Source of the DNA: Paenisporosarcina quisquiliarum_A
GTDB taxonomy: Bacteria > Bacillota > Bacilli > Bacillales_A > Planococcaceae
Reading direction: 5' to 3'
Assembly: GCF_043641925.1 (NCBI RefSeq)
Contig: NZ_JBHZRU010000007.1
Coordinates: forward strand, 82,055 to 146,054
DNA: 64,000 nucleotides
Positions within the stretch are counted from its first letter, which is position 1, and every line of letters starts with the position of its first letter. Of the stretch, positions 54,801-62,395 are shown one piece after another. The position numbers and the translations under genes are program-made. The notes beneath the pieces were generated by a model, which searched no databases, was not told the origin of the DNA, and saw only the letters and a program-made list of their open reading frames with translations.

Positions 54801-55293
54801 CCGATAAATCATGTGCTTTATCTTGCAGCGTTCTTGGAGCTTGTACCGATTTTAGTGTTTCTTCAAGAGATGTAAGTGTATCGCCGTCTAAACAATAGCG
54901 ACTAAACTCTTTCAACAGCATTTCCATCTGGTCAGTAAAACCACGTTTACTCGCTGCTTTTTTAAATAAAGTAAAATCGTCTTGATGTTCTTCTAAAAGA
55001 GATCGTATGAGCATGCGATAGCCGAAACCGTTAATTTCTTGACGGCTAATCCCGCCCGTTTCCTGTAAAATACGCCACGCTAAACGTTTAAACGTCGTGA
55101 CTTGTGAGCGAATCAATCCGTGTAAATCACCGGTTGTCGTCAATGCATACTCAGAAGAGAATGACATCTGATCGGGCACGATTAAAAAGATGGGCGATCC
55201 AAGTGGCTGAGCTTCGGATGCTTGCACAATTTCACGTTTCATAAATGCAGATTTCCCAGCCCCTGCACGACCTGTAACAATGCGAAGTGACAT
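51799..55293 (-). CDS. addB: ATP-dependent helicase/nuclease subunit B
   Basis: AddB (1164 residues) recognises Chi and carries a second nuclease. An N-terminal Walker A GRAGAGKSAF is present. The C-terminal nuclease has RIVDYKSSAKSLD. The cysteines of the [4Fe-4S] staple are visible as YYSCPFAHF and CDYCSYRSVC. Start ATG 55293 was chosen because GGGGG lies 7 bases upstream; ATGs at 55299 and 55311 are too near or before it. First gene of addB-addA-DUF418. Confidence 0.96.
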   Translation of the reverse strand: MSLRIVTGRAGAGKSAFMKREIVQASEAQPLGSPIFLIVPDQMSFSSEYALTTTGDLHGLIRSQVTTFKRLAWRILQETGGISRQEINGFGYRMLIRSLLEEHQDDFTLFKKAASKRGFTDQMEMLLKEFSRYCLDGDTLTSLEETLKSVQAPRTLQDKAHDLSVLLQALEDRLGTTFVDSEGYFALLARQLHQSEMIKEATVYVDGFVSMTTREYEILGELMKTAKRVTISLPLHNEEEDLYNEQSLFHHAAKTAARLKEMARESSVEIEPSVHVNESSRFTSEDIRHIEANLNAYPAPALEESENVTIIEAENRRAEIHGVARQIRQLIRDGHMRYQDIAILYRQADVYDELIETTFAQYDIPVFINRKKPMLHHPLIEFSRSAFEAVLKGYSFEPMFRAIKTDLFFPLHGDVITWRERADRLENYVLSQGIYGDRWFDEKRWHVKKYRGLEFHTKNQTDEERAIQADITSVRDLVTLPLQRFAEKIECCKTGSETAQALFELMEELQIYEKLQALKDTENEQGQLLLATEHEQAWSQWIDVLDQFVLMFGNEELSPEASLRLLEEGFDTLEFSRIPPSLDQVIVATVDLSRLSKIRASFVIGVNDGVFPKRMEQEGLLSDTERDWFTQIGFELAPTSKARLMDESYMAYRAFTTASEKLIVSYSSADEEGKALLPSLYVKRLQQLLPNVTKVTSVIDPSDLTDDVISYIQHPRSAMPYVATALRHESRGEDIEPEWRALESYYDEDPLWQTVLKRVTKPITSSTKQERLDPDTTHALYGDSFTSSVSRVEKYYSCPFAHFATYGLRLEERAEFKLEAPAIGDLFHAALKWISDETNRLGITWASLSTKQAWELARQAVDEIAPFFVNQILLSTKRHQYIQRKLVQILQRTMTTLRDHANMSQFSPIAIEAGFGPGEQLPALFIPLKNGQSMNMRGRIDRVDAAVVNGKPYFRIVDYKSSAKSLDLNDVYYGLSLQMLTYLDVAVANATIWLGDEADPAGVLYMHVHNPMLKASQEMSDMEADEERFKKYKMNGLLIDDVAVLNEMDTEMEGFSKVIPARVNKDGSLSKSFSKVVTAEDMQTLRTFVRKKHQQAGDGMLAGDTRVLPYRMKDKTACDYCSYRSVCQFDPSDPAQQYRTLPVEPADQVTERIRKEVEPDAHSN

Positions 55294-55354
55294 CGTCATT
55301 CCCCCTATCAAGATTTATATATAGTAAATGGTTTTAGTCGTTGAGATTATTTAG

Positions 55355-55480
55355 ATGTTCCGCAAAACAGCTTGCTTTCCGCGTGGCTTGCGCCGAACTA
55401 ACTTGGACTTTTTGTCCGAGTGGATTTCGACAATTCGCTTTTCCCGCTGGAGTCTTCGCTGTTTTGCTACATATCTTTTA
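55355..55480. repeat. Tandem-duplicated element R2, copy 1
   Basis: Bounded by the inverted ends GCAAAACAGC and GCTGTTTTGC, with an inner stem of the TTGGACTTTTTGTCCGAG type. A second copy starts 208 bp further on. GC-rich against AT-rich flanks; no gene. Confidence 0.75.
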
Positions 55481-55562
55481 ATACGGATATTAGTAGAGAT
55501 AGTTTCTAGAGCAATGATTTATACATGTGTAGTCACTCGTCACTCGGTAGTGTTTGATTAGA

Positions 55563-55690
55563 AGATATTCCGCAAAACAGCTTGCTTTCCGCGGGGCTTG
55601 CGCCGAACTAACTCGGACTTTTTGTCCGAGTGGATCTCGACACTTCGCTTTTCCCGCCGGAGTCTTCGCTGTTTTGCTACATATCTTTAA
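55563..55690. repeat. Tandem-duplicated element R2, copy 2
   Basis: Nearly identical to 55355-55480, with a perfect inner stem CTCGGAC / GTCCGAG. The sequence after each copy is also related (ATAGTTTCTAGAGCAATGA versus ATAGTTCCTCTAGCAATGA), so the whole unit of about 210 bp was duplicated. Confidence 0.75.
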
Positions 55691-55837
55691 ATAGCAAAAA
55701 TGATAGATATAGTTCCTCTAGCAATGAGTAATATGACAGTAAGTTCGCAATTTCTGCTTAAGGTTGTGAGTTAATCGTCACTCACAGAGATTAAATAATT
55801 TACTTGATCACACTTCTTATTAAATGTATATATCTAG

Positions 55838-55955
55838 TGTAGCGGAAGGTGGCGACTCCGGCGTGAATAGCAGGTCCAGGTGAGACCCCGCAGTGAGCTT
55901 TGCAACGAGGAGGCTCACGGACCGCCCGCGGAAAGCGTCCACCTGAAGCGGAACG
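55838..55955. repeat. Interspersed repeat R1, variant copy 5
   Basis: Starts TGTAGCGGAAGGTGGCGACT and ends CCGCGGAAAGCGTCCACCTG then AAGCGGAAC. It shares the R1 core but has the AAGCGGAA type of end seen in copy 8. Confidence 0.7.
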
Positions 55956-56009
55956 AGCGTATATAATTTGTAAATCAATGTACATACTTTTTCGATTGAA
56001 TTTACAAAC

Positions 56010-56077
56010 AAAAAAATCCCGAATAGTTCTATCTCTATTGTACCTAACTCGGACAATAGAAAGAAACTATTCGGGAC
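56010..56077 (-). terminator. Terminator of the signal peptidase operon
   Basis: TCCCGAATAGTT (56017-56028) pairs with AACTATTCGGGA (56065-56076), with an inner ATAG stem; a minus-strand T run follows. It overlaps the last codons of the signal peptidase gene. Confidence 0.85.
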
Positions 56078-56639
56078 GTGCTGTCATGAAATTTATTGTC
56101 AAATTTGGGAGTGGCCAGTAACGAAGAACGACTTGCCCGACAACTTGATCAGCCTTAACAAATTTAAAATAACGGCTATCTAGACTATGCCTGCGATTAT
56201 CACCTAATACAAAGTAGGAATCTTCCGGCACACGCAAGTTTCCGGTTAAGCCTTCTAATGTGAAATTCTCGGTTAGATTTTCATCTGGATTCACATACGC
56301 AGGATGTGTATCGAGGAATGGTTCATCAACCTTTTCTTTATTGACATAAAGCTGATCGTTTTCGTATGTAATGATATCTCCTGGAATACCGATGACTCTT
56401 TTTACGTAATCCTCATTTTCGTCATTGTGAAAAACGAGCACATCTAATCGATCAATCTCGCCGAGCGTGTACGCAATTTTGCTCACAATGACTTTGTCTT
56501 GGTCTTGTAAAATGGGCATCATCGACTCACCTGATACCGCATAATTCGTAAAGAAAAAAATTCGAATGATCATGACAACGACCAAACCGAGTACAATTGC
56601 TTTTGTCCACTCCCATAATTCTTGCTTCAAAGAACTCAA
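56067..56639 (-). CDS. sipS: Type I signal peptidase
   Basis: Cleaves Sec signal peptides at the membrane surface. One N-terminal helix (about 14-31) anchors it. Catalytic Ser39 lies in SGESMMP and the general base Lys80 in DYVKRVIG; the GDNRRHSLDSR motif follows. Length 190 residues agrees with Bacillus SipS/SipT. The start is TTG 56639, overlapping the upstream stop by 4 bases, with AAAGGAG 8 bases before it. Which Sip paralogue it represents cannot be decided here. Confidence 0.93.
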   Translation of the reverse strand: MSSLKQELWEWTKAIVLGLVVVMIIRIFFFTNYAVSGESMMPILQDQDKVIVSKIAYTLGEIDRLDVLVFHNDENEDYVKRVIGIPGDIITYENDQLYVNKEKVDEPFLDTHPAYVNPDENLTENFTLEGLTGNLRVPEDSYFVLGDNRRHSLDSRYFKFVKADQVVGQVVLRYWPLPNLTINFMTARPE

Positions 56640-57271
56640 TCGATGGGCTCCTTTCCTATGTTCTGGTTCGAACTTTCTCGAAAGTCTTTTTCCACACGTG
56701 CATTTAATCGGCGTTCAATTTGTTTCCCTACAAGCCATAATAAGAAAATGACCGCCCCGACAATTGCGGTGCGAATTGGTTGTGTAATAAGCGCTCGAAT
56801 GTCGTATCCAATGAAACTAATCGTTAAAATCATGACGAATTTACCCGATAGTAATGTCCATAAATAGTTTTTCTTCTTTATATCAGATAACCCTGCCACT
56901 AAATTGACTAGCGCAGATGGTGTAAACGGAAAACATAACAGTAAAAACAACGGTCCAAAACCATGTGTCTCTACCCAGTGTATGAGTTTTAAGACTCTTT
57001 CATGTCGAGTCATAAACCGTAAAAATCGTGCTCGTCCATATTTGCGTACGAGTAGAAACACCACATATGAACCTACGACCGTTCCAGCCCATGATAATAA
57101 AAAGCCTAGCCATAAACCATATGCACTCGCATTAGCAAAGACGAAAACGAATAATGGCAAAAACGGAAGGAATGCCTCTAAAAAGGGAAGGAAAAATCCA
57201 ATGACGGGCCCGAGAGACCGATAATTCTGGGTTAATTCAAGTAAATTTTCTGCTGATAACCAATCTGGCAT
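56636..57271 (-). CDS. TVP38/TMEM64 family membrane protein
   Basis: A 211-residue integral membrane protein of the SNARE-associated (DedA-like) group. The family segment with the GYGRARFLRF-type loop, PFTPSALVNLVAGLSDIKKKNYL, is visible. About five hydrophobic helices. Start ATG 57271 was preferred to 57280, since AGAGG abuts the latter. It forms an operon with the signal peptidase gene. Related DedA proteins flip or scramble lipids, but the role of this one is not known. Confidence 0.87.
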   Translation of the reverse strand: MPDWLSAENLLELTQNYRSLGPVIGFFLPFLEAFLPFLPLFVFVFANASAYGLWLGFLLSWAGTVVGSYVVFLLVRKYGRARFLRFMTRHERVLKLIHWVETHGFGPLFLLLCFPFTPSALVNLVAGLSDIKKKNYLWTLLSGKFVMILTISFIGYDIRALITQPIRTAIVGAVIFLLWLVGKQIERRLNARVEKDFRESSNQNIGKEPID

Positions 57272-57358
57272 GTCCCTCATCCTCTTTGCAACTCAATTAG
57301 CGAGCGTCCACATTCGAACACCTCTATATAGTACTAGTTTTCCCTTGACCTAGCTCAC

Positions 57359-57916
57359 TCAAACATTTGAATAGTGAATAATCAGGTGTAAAACACACTT
57401 TGAATTAGACATGTTTTCGTATCGATGAGGTTGATTGCCGTCAAATACCAATGTATCCCCTGTTGCTAATTCAACTTTCTCTGATCCTACTGTCACTTGC
57501 ATATTCCCGACAACAACGGTAATCGTTTCTTCCACACCTTCATTATGGGGTGCGCTTTCATAGGAGCAATTCGGATCGAATTCTAGTCGATATAATTCCC
57601 ATCCTCGATCTGGATTGTAAGGAATGATCGAGTAGACGCGGTATCGTCCATCATCTTCCGTTAAAAATGGGGCATCTGTTTGTGTGATTTTGGTTAATAA
57701 AGATTTTGGCGTTTGAAGCATAGAGGAAAAACTAATCTTTAATCCGTCTGCTATTTTCCAAATCGTAGATACAGTTGGATTGGATTCACCTTTTTCCATC
57801 TGAGCTAACTGTGCTTTACTAACATCTGTTAATTTGGCTAAATCATCTAAACTTAAATCTCGCTGTTTTCGAATTTTCTTTAATTGTACACCTAAATTCC
57901 TTCTCATTGCTTCCAC
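57359..57916 (-). CDS. XRE-family regulator with C-terminal cupin domain
   Basis: A 185-residue repressor-type protein. Residues 4-60 are a Cro/C1 helix-turn-helix (LKKIRKQRDLSLDDLAKLTDVSKAQLAQMEKGESNPTV region) and residues 105-183 a cupin sensor (PHNEGVEETITVVVG, GDTLVFDGNQPHRYEN). Start GTG 57916 has AAGAGGTG at good spacing. It is divergent from azlCD, with 80 bp between, so it probably controls that pair. The ligand is unknown; an amino acid would be reasonable. Confidence 0.88.
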   Translation of the reverse strand: MEAMRRNLGVQLKKIRKQRDLSLDDLAKLTDVSKAQLAQMEKGESNPTVSTIWKIADGLKISFSSMLQTPKSLLTKITQTDAPFLTEDDGRYRVYSIIPYNPDRGWELYRLEFDPNCSYESAPHNEGVEETITVVVGNMQVTVGSEKVELATGDTLVFDGNQPHRYENMSNSKCVLHLIIHYSNV

Positions 57917-57944
57917 ATGCCTCACCTCTTATTGTTTATTTTAT

Positions 57945-57960
57945 CATACGTATGTATACT
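57945..57960. promoter_or_regulatory. Palindrome between the cupin regulator and azlC
   Basis: CATACGTATG (57945-57954) followed by TATACT, midway between the divergent starts. A plausible operator for the XRE-cupin protein; not matched to any known site. Confidence 0.4.
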
Positions 57961-57995
57961 ATATTAAACATCTAGCGGGAAGGAATGTGTTAAAA

Positions 57996-58682
57996 ATGAC
58001 TTTCTCAAACGGCTTGCGGGCGGGTCTAAGTATCGCAATTGGCTATTTTCCAATAGCGCTCACATTCGGCTTACTTGCGAAAACCACTGGACTATCCATG
58101 TGGGAAGCAACAGCGATGAGTATTTTTGTTTTCGCCGGGGCAGCTCAATACATATCATTGACCCTAATTTCTTCAGGTGTCGATCCAATCTTAATCGTAA
58201 TAAATACCTTTGTCGTAAATATTCGTCACTTCTTAATGACGGCGTCACTGAATGAAAAGATGCAACCTGAGAAGAGATGGAAAAAAGCCATCTATGCATT
58301 TGGCGTTACAGATGAAACATTTTCAGTGCTCGCAACACGAAAAGAAGAAAAAATTCGAACGTCATTTGCTGCGGGCGTTATTTTAATTGCATATGGAAGT
58401 TGGGTTGCATTTACAGCACTTGGTCATGTAATTGGCGCAAATTTACCGGAGTTCTTACAAGCCGCGATGTCGATCGCACTATATGCGATGTTCGTTGGAT
58501 TATTGGTTCCTTCTATGAAGGGTAATCGTAAAGTGATTTGGCTCGCTACTTTTGGAGCGGTGATTCATAGCGCACTTTATTGGAGCGGGTTGCTATCTAC
58601 GGGTTGGGCAATTTTAGTTGCTACCTTAGGATCAGCAATTCTTGTTGAAATTATTTTCACTCGGAAAGGACGTGTCGCTTAA
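57996..58682 (+). CDS. azlC: Branched-chain amino acid exporter large subunit AzlC
   Basis: A 228-residue membrane protein with several hydrophobic segments and the AzlC motifs FSNGLRAGLSIAIGYFPIALTFGLLA, FAGAAQYISLTLIS and NIRHFLMTASL. With AzlD it exports branched-chain amino acids or analogues. Start ATG 57996 follows GGGAAGGA; the longer frame runs back through the divergent regulator. Stop and azlD start overlap by one base. Confidence 0.93.
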   Translation: MTFSNGLRAGLSIAIGYFPIALTFGLLAKTTGLSMWEATAMSIFVFAGAAQYISLTLISSGVDPILIVINTFVVNIRHFLMTASLNEKMQPEKRWKKAIYAFGVTDETFSVLATRKEEKIRTSFAAGVILIAYGSWVAFTALGHVIGANLPEFLQAAMSIALYAMFVGLLVPSMKGNRKVIWLATFGAVIHSALYWSGLLSTGWAILVATLGSAILVEIIFTRKGRVA

Positions 58683-58990
58683 TGGAAAATTGGTATTGGT
58701 GGATGCTACTAGGCATGGCCATCGTTACATATATTCCACGTGCGTTCCCGTTAACCTTCTTAGAAGGACGCGAATTACCACCAATGGTGAGCGGAGTATT
58801 ACGAAATATTCCTTTTGCCGTACTTGGGGCATTAATATTCCCAGCAATTTTGTTTGTGCAGGAAGGAAATATTTTATTTGGCTTTATTGGAGCTGTTGCA
58901 GCATTTGCTATTGCGTTTGCTGGAGCGAATGTCATTGTAGTAGTTATGGGTTCGATTGCTGTTTTGGCGATTTATAGTTTGATTGGTTAA
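58682..58990 (+). CDS. azlD: Branched-chain amino acid exporter small subunit AzlD
   Basis: A 102-residue membrane protein with four hydrophobic helices. MAIVTYIPRAFPLTFLEGRELPPMVSGVLRNIPFAVLGALIFP is the AzlD signature region (cited in part). Coupled to azlC. A terminator follows at 59007. Confidence 0.92.
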   Translation: MENWYWWMLLGMAIVTYIPRAFPLTFLEGRELPPMVSGVLRNIPFAVLGALIFPAILFVQEGNILFGFIGAVAAFAIAFAGANVIVVVMGSIAVLAIYSLIG

Positions 58991-59006
58991 AAAATAGTGT
59001 ATTAAA

Positions 59007-59039
59007 AAACGCCTAAGCACGATGCTTAGACGTTTTGTG
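59007..59039 (+). terminator. Terminator of azlCD
   Basis: AAAACGCCTAAGCA pairs with TGCTTAGACGTTTT, a long stem with one mismatch. Confidence 0.85.
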
Positions 59040-59219
59040 AGAAAGAGATATGGCTTACCAACCAAAGTCGTCTCACACTATCAATATATAACCTCTATAC
59101 ATCAAACTAAACGAAGGAATATATACCAACTGAACCAGAAACAGGCCGAATTCTATATTATGGATAAAATGTAAGCTATAATGTACAAAACGAATTCATT
59201 GAGAAGGAGTTGAAGTACA

Positions 59220-59411
59220 TTGGATAAAAAGAAAATAGTCATGATTGTATCAATCATATTCATACTTACAGTCACTACGTTAAGAATCGTTCAAATTAAT
59301 AATAATCACCTGGCAAACGAGCAGAAACTCGATGAATGCATGGCGAATGGGGACAGTGTTACGGTAATCAGTGGTAGTTTATTTGAGCTATCGACTGTTC
59401 AATGTGAATAA
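59220..59411 (+). CDS. Small hypothetical membrane-anchored protein
   Basis: A 63-residue protein: basic start (MDKKK), one hydrophobic helix (residues 6-24), then an acidic outside tail with two Cys (ECMAN and VQCE) that could form a disulfide. The start is TTG 59220 with AGAAGGAG 10 bases upstream. A strong terminator follows. No family recognised. Confidence 0.55.
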   Translation: MDKKKIVMIVSIIFILTVTTLRIVQINNNHLANEQKLDECMANGDSVTVISGSLFELSTVQCE

Positions 59412-59455
59412 CCAAAAGACTGCTAATTCCAATGAGGAATAGCAGTCTTTTTTGT
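59412..59455. terminator. Bidirectional terminator (small gene / cst operon)
   Basis: AAAAGACTGCTAATTCC (59414-59430) pairs with GGAATAGCAGTCTTTT (59436-59451). T runs on both strands let it serve the gene on the left and the rhodanese operon on the right. Confidence 0.85.
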
Positions 59456-59466
59456 TGTTTATTTCT

Positions 59467-59817
59467 TTATTGCCACTGGCTCATTCCGCCACGAACGTTA
59501 ACAACCTTCGTAAATCCAGCTTTTTTTAGAATACCTGCTGCACGAGAACTTCTCATACCACTTTGGCAAATAACATAAGTCTCTTTTTTCGGATCTAGCT
59601 TGCTAAGTTTAGCTGGTAGCTGATCAAGTGGGATGTTTTGGAATTGTGAGATATGACGGCCTTTAAATTCACCAGGTGTGCGTACATCTACAAATTGTGT
59701 TCCTTTGTCATTTAACTTACCTTTTAAATCTGTTATTGTAATTGTTGAAACGCCTTTTGCTGGCATCATTCGCCAAACAATAAACGCGACTACAGCTCCG
59801 ATTAAAATCCATTCCAT
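59467..59817 (-). CDS. Membrane-anchored rhodanese-like protein
   Basis: A 116-residue protein: one N-terminal helix (residues 2-16) and a single rhodanese domain with the active Cys in VICQSGMRSS. It transfers sulfane sulfur. Last gene of the cst-like operon. Start ATG 59817 is preferred to 59823, as AGGGG lies too close to the latter. B. subtilis YqhL is similar. Confidence 0.9.
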   Translation of the reverse strand: MEWILIGAVVAFIVWRMMPAKGVSTITITDLKGKLNDKGTQFVDVRTPGEFKGRHISQFQNIPLDQLPAKLSKLDPKKETYVICQSGMRSSRAAGILKKAGFTKVVNVRGGMSQWQ

Positions 59818-59828
59818 TTCCATATCCC

Positions 59829-60089
59829 CTATCTACTTTTCATGAGTAATTGGACTGCTTGCTTGACATGTTCGTCAGAGCCTTGTCCATCCGCCATGCT
59901 TTCTCGTACACATTGCTCTAGATTTTCACTAACAATTAAACCGATGGTGCGGTCGAGCGCGCTTTTAATTGCGCTCAACTGCGTTACCACATCGCTACAT
60001 TCCCGAGTGCTTTCGATCATTCGAAGAACACCGTGAAGTTGACCATCCACTCGATTTAATCGATTGACTATTTGTTTAGAATAAACCAT
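59829..60089 (-). CDS. cstR: Persulfide-sensing repressor CstR (CsoR/DUF156 family)
   Basis: An 86-residue all-helical repressor. The two conserved Cys are Cys31 (TRECSD) and Cys60 (LEQCVRE), the same numbers as in S. aureus CstR. The His that CsoR uses to bind Cu(I) is Asn56 here (SENLEQC), so a copper sensor is unlikely. Persulfides crosslink the two Cys and release DNA. The gene lies within the operon it should control, whose promoter carries a matching operator at 61777-61798. Confidence 0.9.
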   Translation of the reverse strand: MVYSKQIVNRLNRVDGQLHGVLRMIESTRECSDVVTQLSAIKSALDRTIGLIVSENLEQCVRESMADGQGSDEHVKQAVQLLMKSR

Positions 60090-60107
60090 TTTGCATCGCT
60101 CATTTCG

Positions 60108-60344
60108 TTATGCTTTTATTAAAGCTAGCACACGGTCTGGATCAAATCCAAGAACCCACTGGCCATTAATGTTCGTTTGAGGAACACCCATTTGACCAGT
60201 TGTTTCAACTAATTTTTGTGCTGCTACTTGATCTGTTTGCACATTTACTTCTGTAAATGAGATATTATTTTGATTCAAAAAGCTCTTCATCATGTCGCAA
60301 TAAGGACATGTATTTGTTGAGTAAACCGTTACTTCGTTATTCAT
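60108..60344 (-). CDS. Glutaredoxin-like protein (NrdH/YruB type)
   Basis: A 78-residue thioredoxin-fold protein with the active motif CPYC (Cys13-Cys16) and the cis-Pro segment GVPQTNING. It probably reduces disulfides or persulfides within the operon. Ribosome binding site AGGAGG. Confidence 0.88.
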   Translation of the reverse strand: MNNEVTVYSTNTCPYCDMMKSFLNQNNISFTEVNVQTDQVAAQKLVETTGQMGVPQTNINGQWVLGFDPDRVLALIKA

Positions 60345-60361
60345 ATTAAATTCCTCCTAAA

Positions 60362-61738
60362 TTATGCTTTTTTGTAAGCCGCGTATCCGCCAGCCATATG
60401 CTTAACATCTTCAAAACCTAATGATTTTAATACAGTTGCGCCAATTGCTGAGCGCGCACCACCTTGACAGTGCATCAAAATTGGTGTGTCTTTTGGCAAT
60501 GTTGTATCGCGAAGTTTCCCAAGGAAATGGTGATGTGCGCCATCAATATGTCCTTCACTCCACTCCGTATCATTTCGAACGTCCATGACATAACCATTTG
60601 GCATTTCTTTTTTAAACTCATCCACCGATAATGTTTCATAAGTAGTTAAGTCCATTTCATTCAATAAAGATGGATCCACAAATGCTTTCACAGCATCCAA
60701 GTGAATGGATTGCAATGAATCGACAATATCTTCACGCTGTGATTCTTCTGCGATAATAACCATTTGCTCATCGTATCCGATTAACCAACCTGCCCAGTTC
60801 GTGAACGCTTTGTTAAATGGAATGTTGATTGCGCCAGGAACAAGTGTTTTTTCTACTAAGCTTGCAGGACGCGTATCTAATACGAAAGTGCTCGAATTTT
60901 GTAATTCCTTTTCAAACTCTTCTTTGGACGAAATTACTGGGACTGTTTTGTCTTCCATTATAGCTGGTCCCATTTTGTTTACTTTTTTCATTTCAGCAAA
61001 GTAAACAGGCGCTTCCGGTTGATCTTTTAGTAATTCATTTACAAATGCTTCTTCATTTGTTTCTTTCATTGCCCAGTTAAATTGTTTTTCATAACCTACT
61101 GTGGATGATGGAACCGCACCAAGTGATTTCCCACAAGCTGATCCAGCACCGTGAGCCGGCCAAACCATCATATAATCAGGAAGTTCCTTGAAGCGTTGAA
61201 CCGATTTGAACATATCGCGAGCACCTGAATCTGCTGTATCAGCAATCCCAGCAGCTTTTTCTAATAAATCTGGACGTCCAACATCACCAACAAACACAAA
61301 GTCACCTGTGAAAATACCGATTGGTGATGTCGCACCGCGGCCTCGGTCAGTTAAAACGAATGAAATACTTTCAGGTGTATGACCAGGTGTATGCATCACT
61401 TCAAAATCAAGATTACCTATTGTGAATTTAGAACCGTCTTTAACGAAATCTACGTTAAGACCATCTGTATATTGATATTTCCAATCTGCATCGCCTTCAT
61501 CTGAGAGATACAGTTTGACGTTTAAGTCATTTGCTAGTTGTCGTGATCCTGATACAAAGTCAGCGTGAATGTGTGTCTCAGTCGCTGCGGAAATATGCAG
61601 ACCTTCTTTTTTTGCAGCTGCAATCACTTCTGATGAATCACGTGCTGGGTCAATGACAATCGCTTCACCCGTACGTTGGCATCCTACTAAATATGAATAC
61701 TGTGCTAATTTTTCATTAAAGAAAGAACGGAAATACAT
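60362..61738 (-). CDS. cstB: Persulfide dioxygenase-rhodanese fusion (CstB-like)
   Basis: A 458-residue enzyme in three parts. First, a metallo-beta-lactamase-fold persulfide dioxygenase (residues 1-240) with ETHIHADFVSG, the distal HTPGHTPES and GDFVFVGDVGRPDL. Second, a rhodanese-like domain without Cys (about 270-350, VLDTRPASLVEKT). Third, an active rhodanese (370-458) with Cys424 in LMHCQGGARSA. The order equals S. aureus CstB, which turns persulfides to thiosulfate and sulfite. First gene of the operon, after the CstR site. Confidence 0.92.
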   Translation of the reverse strand: MYFRSFFNEKLAQYSYLVGCQRTGEAIVIDPARDSSEVIAAAKKEGLHISAATETHIHADFVSGSRQLANDLNVKLYLSDEGDADWKYQYTDGLNVDFVKDGSKFTIGNLDFEVMHTPGHTPESISFVLTDRGRGATSPIGIFTGDFVFVGDVGRPDLLEKAAGIADTADSGARDMFKSVQRFKELPDYMMVWPAHGAGSACGKSLGAVPSSTVGYEKQFNWAMKETNEEAFVNELLKDQPEAPVYFAEMKKVNKMGPAIMEDKTVPVISSKEEFEKELQNSSTFVLDTRPASLVEKTLVPGAINIPFNKAFTNWAGWLIGYDEQMVIIAEESQREDIVDSLQSIHLDAVKAFVDPSLLNEMDLTTYETLSVDEFKKEMPNGYVMDVRNDTEWSEGHIDGAHHHFLGKLRDTTLPKDTPILMHCQGGARSAIGATVLKSLGFEDVKHMAGGYAAYKKA

Positions 61739-61776
61739 GAAATCTCCTCCTTATTGTTTTTAACTTATAACCAAAT

Positions 61777-61798
61777 AATATACCGTTAGGGGTATATT
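61777..61798 (-). promoter_or_regulatory. CstR operator
   Basis: Imperfect palindrome AATATACCGTTAGGGGTATA around 61788: ATACC and GGTAT arms separated as in CsoR/CstR operators (ATACC-GTTA-GGGGTAT). It lies about 40 bp upstream of cstB. Confidence 0.78.
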
Positions 61799-61915
61799 TG
61801 CAAGCGTTTTGTTTCGCAATAATTTACGATTCCCTTTTTAACTGAAAATATGTATTAAAAGCTAGCTTTTCAAGACTTTTTTGAACACACTTTTAGTCTA
61901 TTTATAATGAAATGG

Positions 61916-62038
61916 CTGATTTTCATTGTGGCGGACGCTTTCTGGGGGCATGGTTTAAGCCGCTTCCCTCACTTCGCTCAGTCCAGGGTCTTAAGCTCAT
62001 GCTTATCCCCCTAGAGTCGCCGCCTCCATTTCAATCAG
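61916..62038. repeat. Interspersed repeat R1, copy 6
   Basis: Starts CTGATTTTCATTGTGGCGGA and ends AGTCGCCGCCTCCATTTCAA then TCAG. First and last 6 bases (CTGATT / AATCAG) form an inverted repeat. It fills the spacer between the cst operon promoter and csbA. Confidence 0.85.
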
Positions 62039-62102
62039 CGACAATAATTATAAAACGTAATTTGTATAGCATACTGAAATACTAAACATTTTTTGAAAAA
62101 AT

Positions 62103-62137
62103 AAAAACGCCCCTCCTCGATTGAGAAGAGACGTTAT
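62103..62137 (-). terminator. Terminator of minJ-csbA
   Basis: AACGCCCCTCCTC pairs with GAGAAGAGACGTT (with G-U pairs), followed by a minus-strand T-rich tail. Confidence 0.75.
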
Positions 62138-62143
62138 TCTATT

Positions 62144-62386
62144 CTATGCTTGTTTTCGCGCACGGTTCATCATTTTTGTCGCATACCAGAAACCAACTGT
62201 AAGTGACAACGCATCAGCCACGTATAATCCCCATGTATGCGTGTAACCCGCGTACACTGACGCTGTAATTAACGCCACCGTTAAGATTAACGCAACAACA
62301 TGGTGAAAAGTGATGCGTGTAAATAATACGACCAGTAATCCTGGTAAAAATAATGCGAGTATAAATTTTGTTAACATGGATTCCAT
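62144..62386 (-). CDS. csbA: DUF2198 membrane protein CsbA
   Basis: An 80-residue protein with two to three helices, KFILALFLPGLLVVLFTRITFHH and YVADALSLTVGFWYATKMM. In B. subtilis csbA is under sigma-B control and lies near minJ, as here. The ribosome binding site is TAGGAGAC, overlapping the minJ stop region. Confidence 0.85.
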   Translation of the reverse strand: MESMLTKFILALFLPGLLVVLFTRITFHHVVALILTVALITASVYAGYTHTWGLYVADALSLTVGFWYATKMMNRARKQA

Positions 62387-62395
62387 ATGTGTCTC

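Noticed and set aside
55800..56056. Minus-strand reading frames over repeat R1 copy 5.
   Set aside because: They follow the GC-rich repeat and have no start signal or recognisable protein features.
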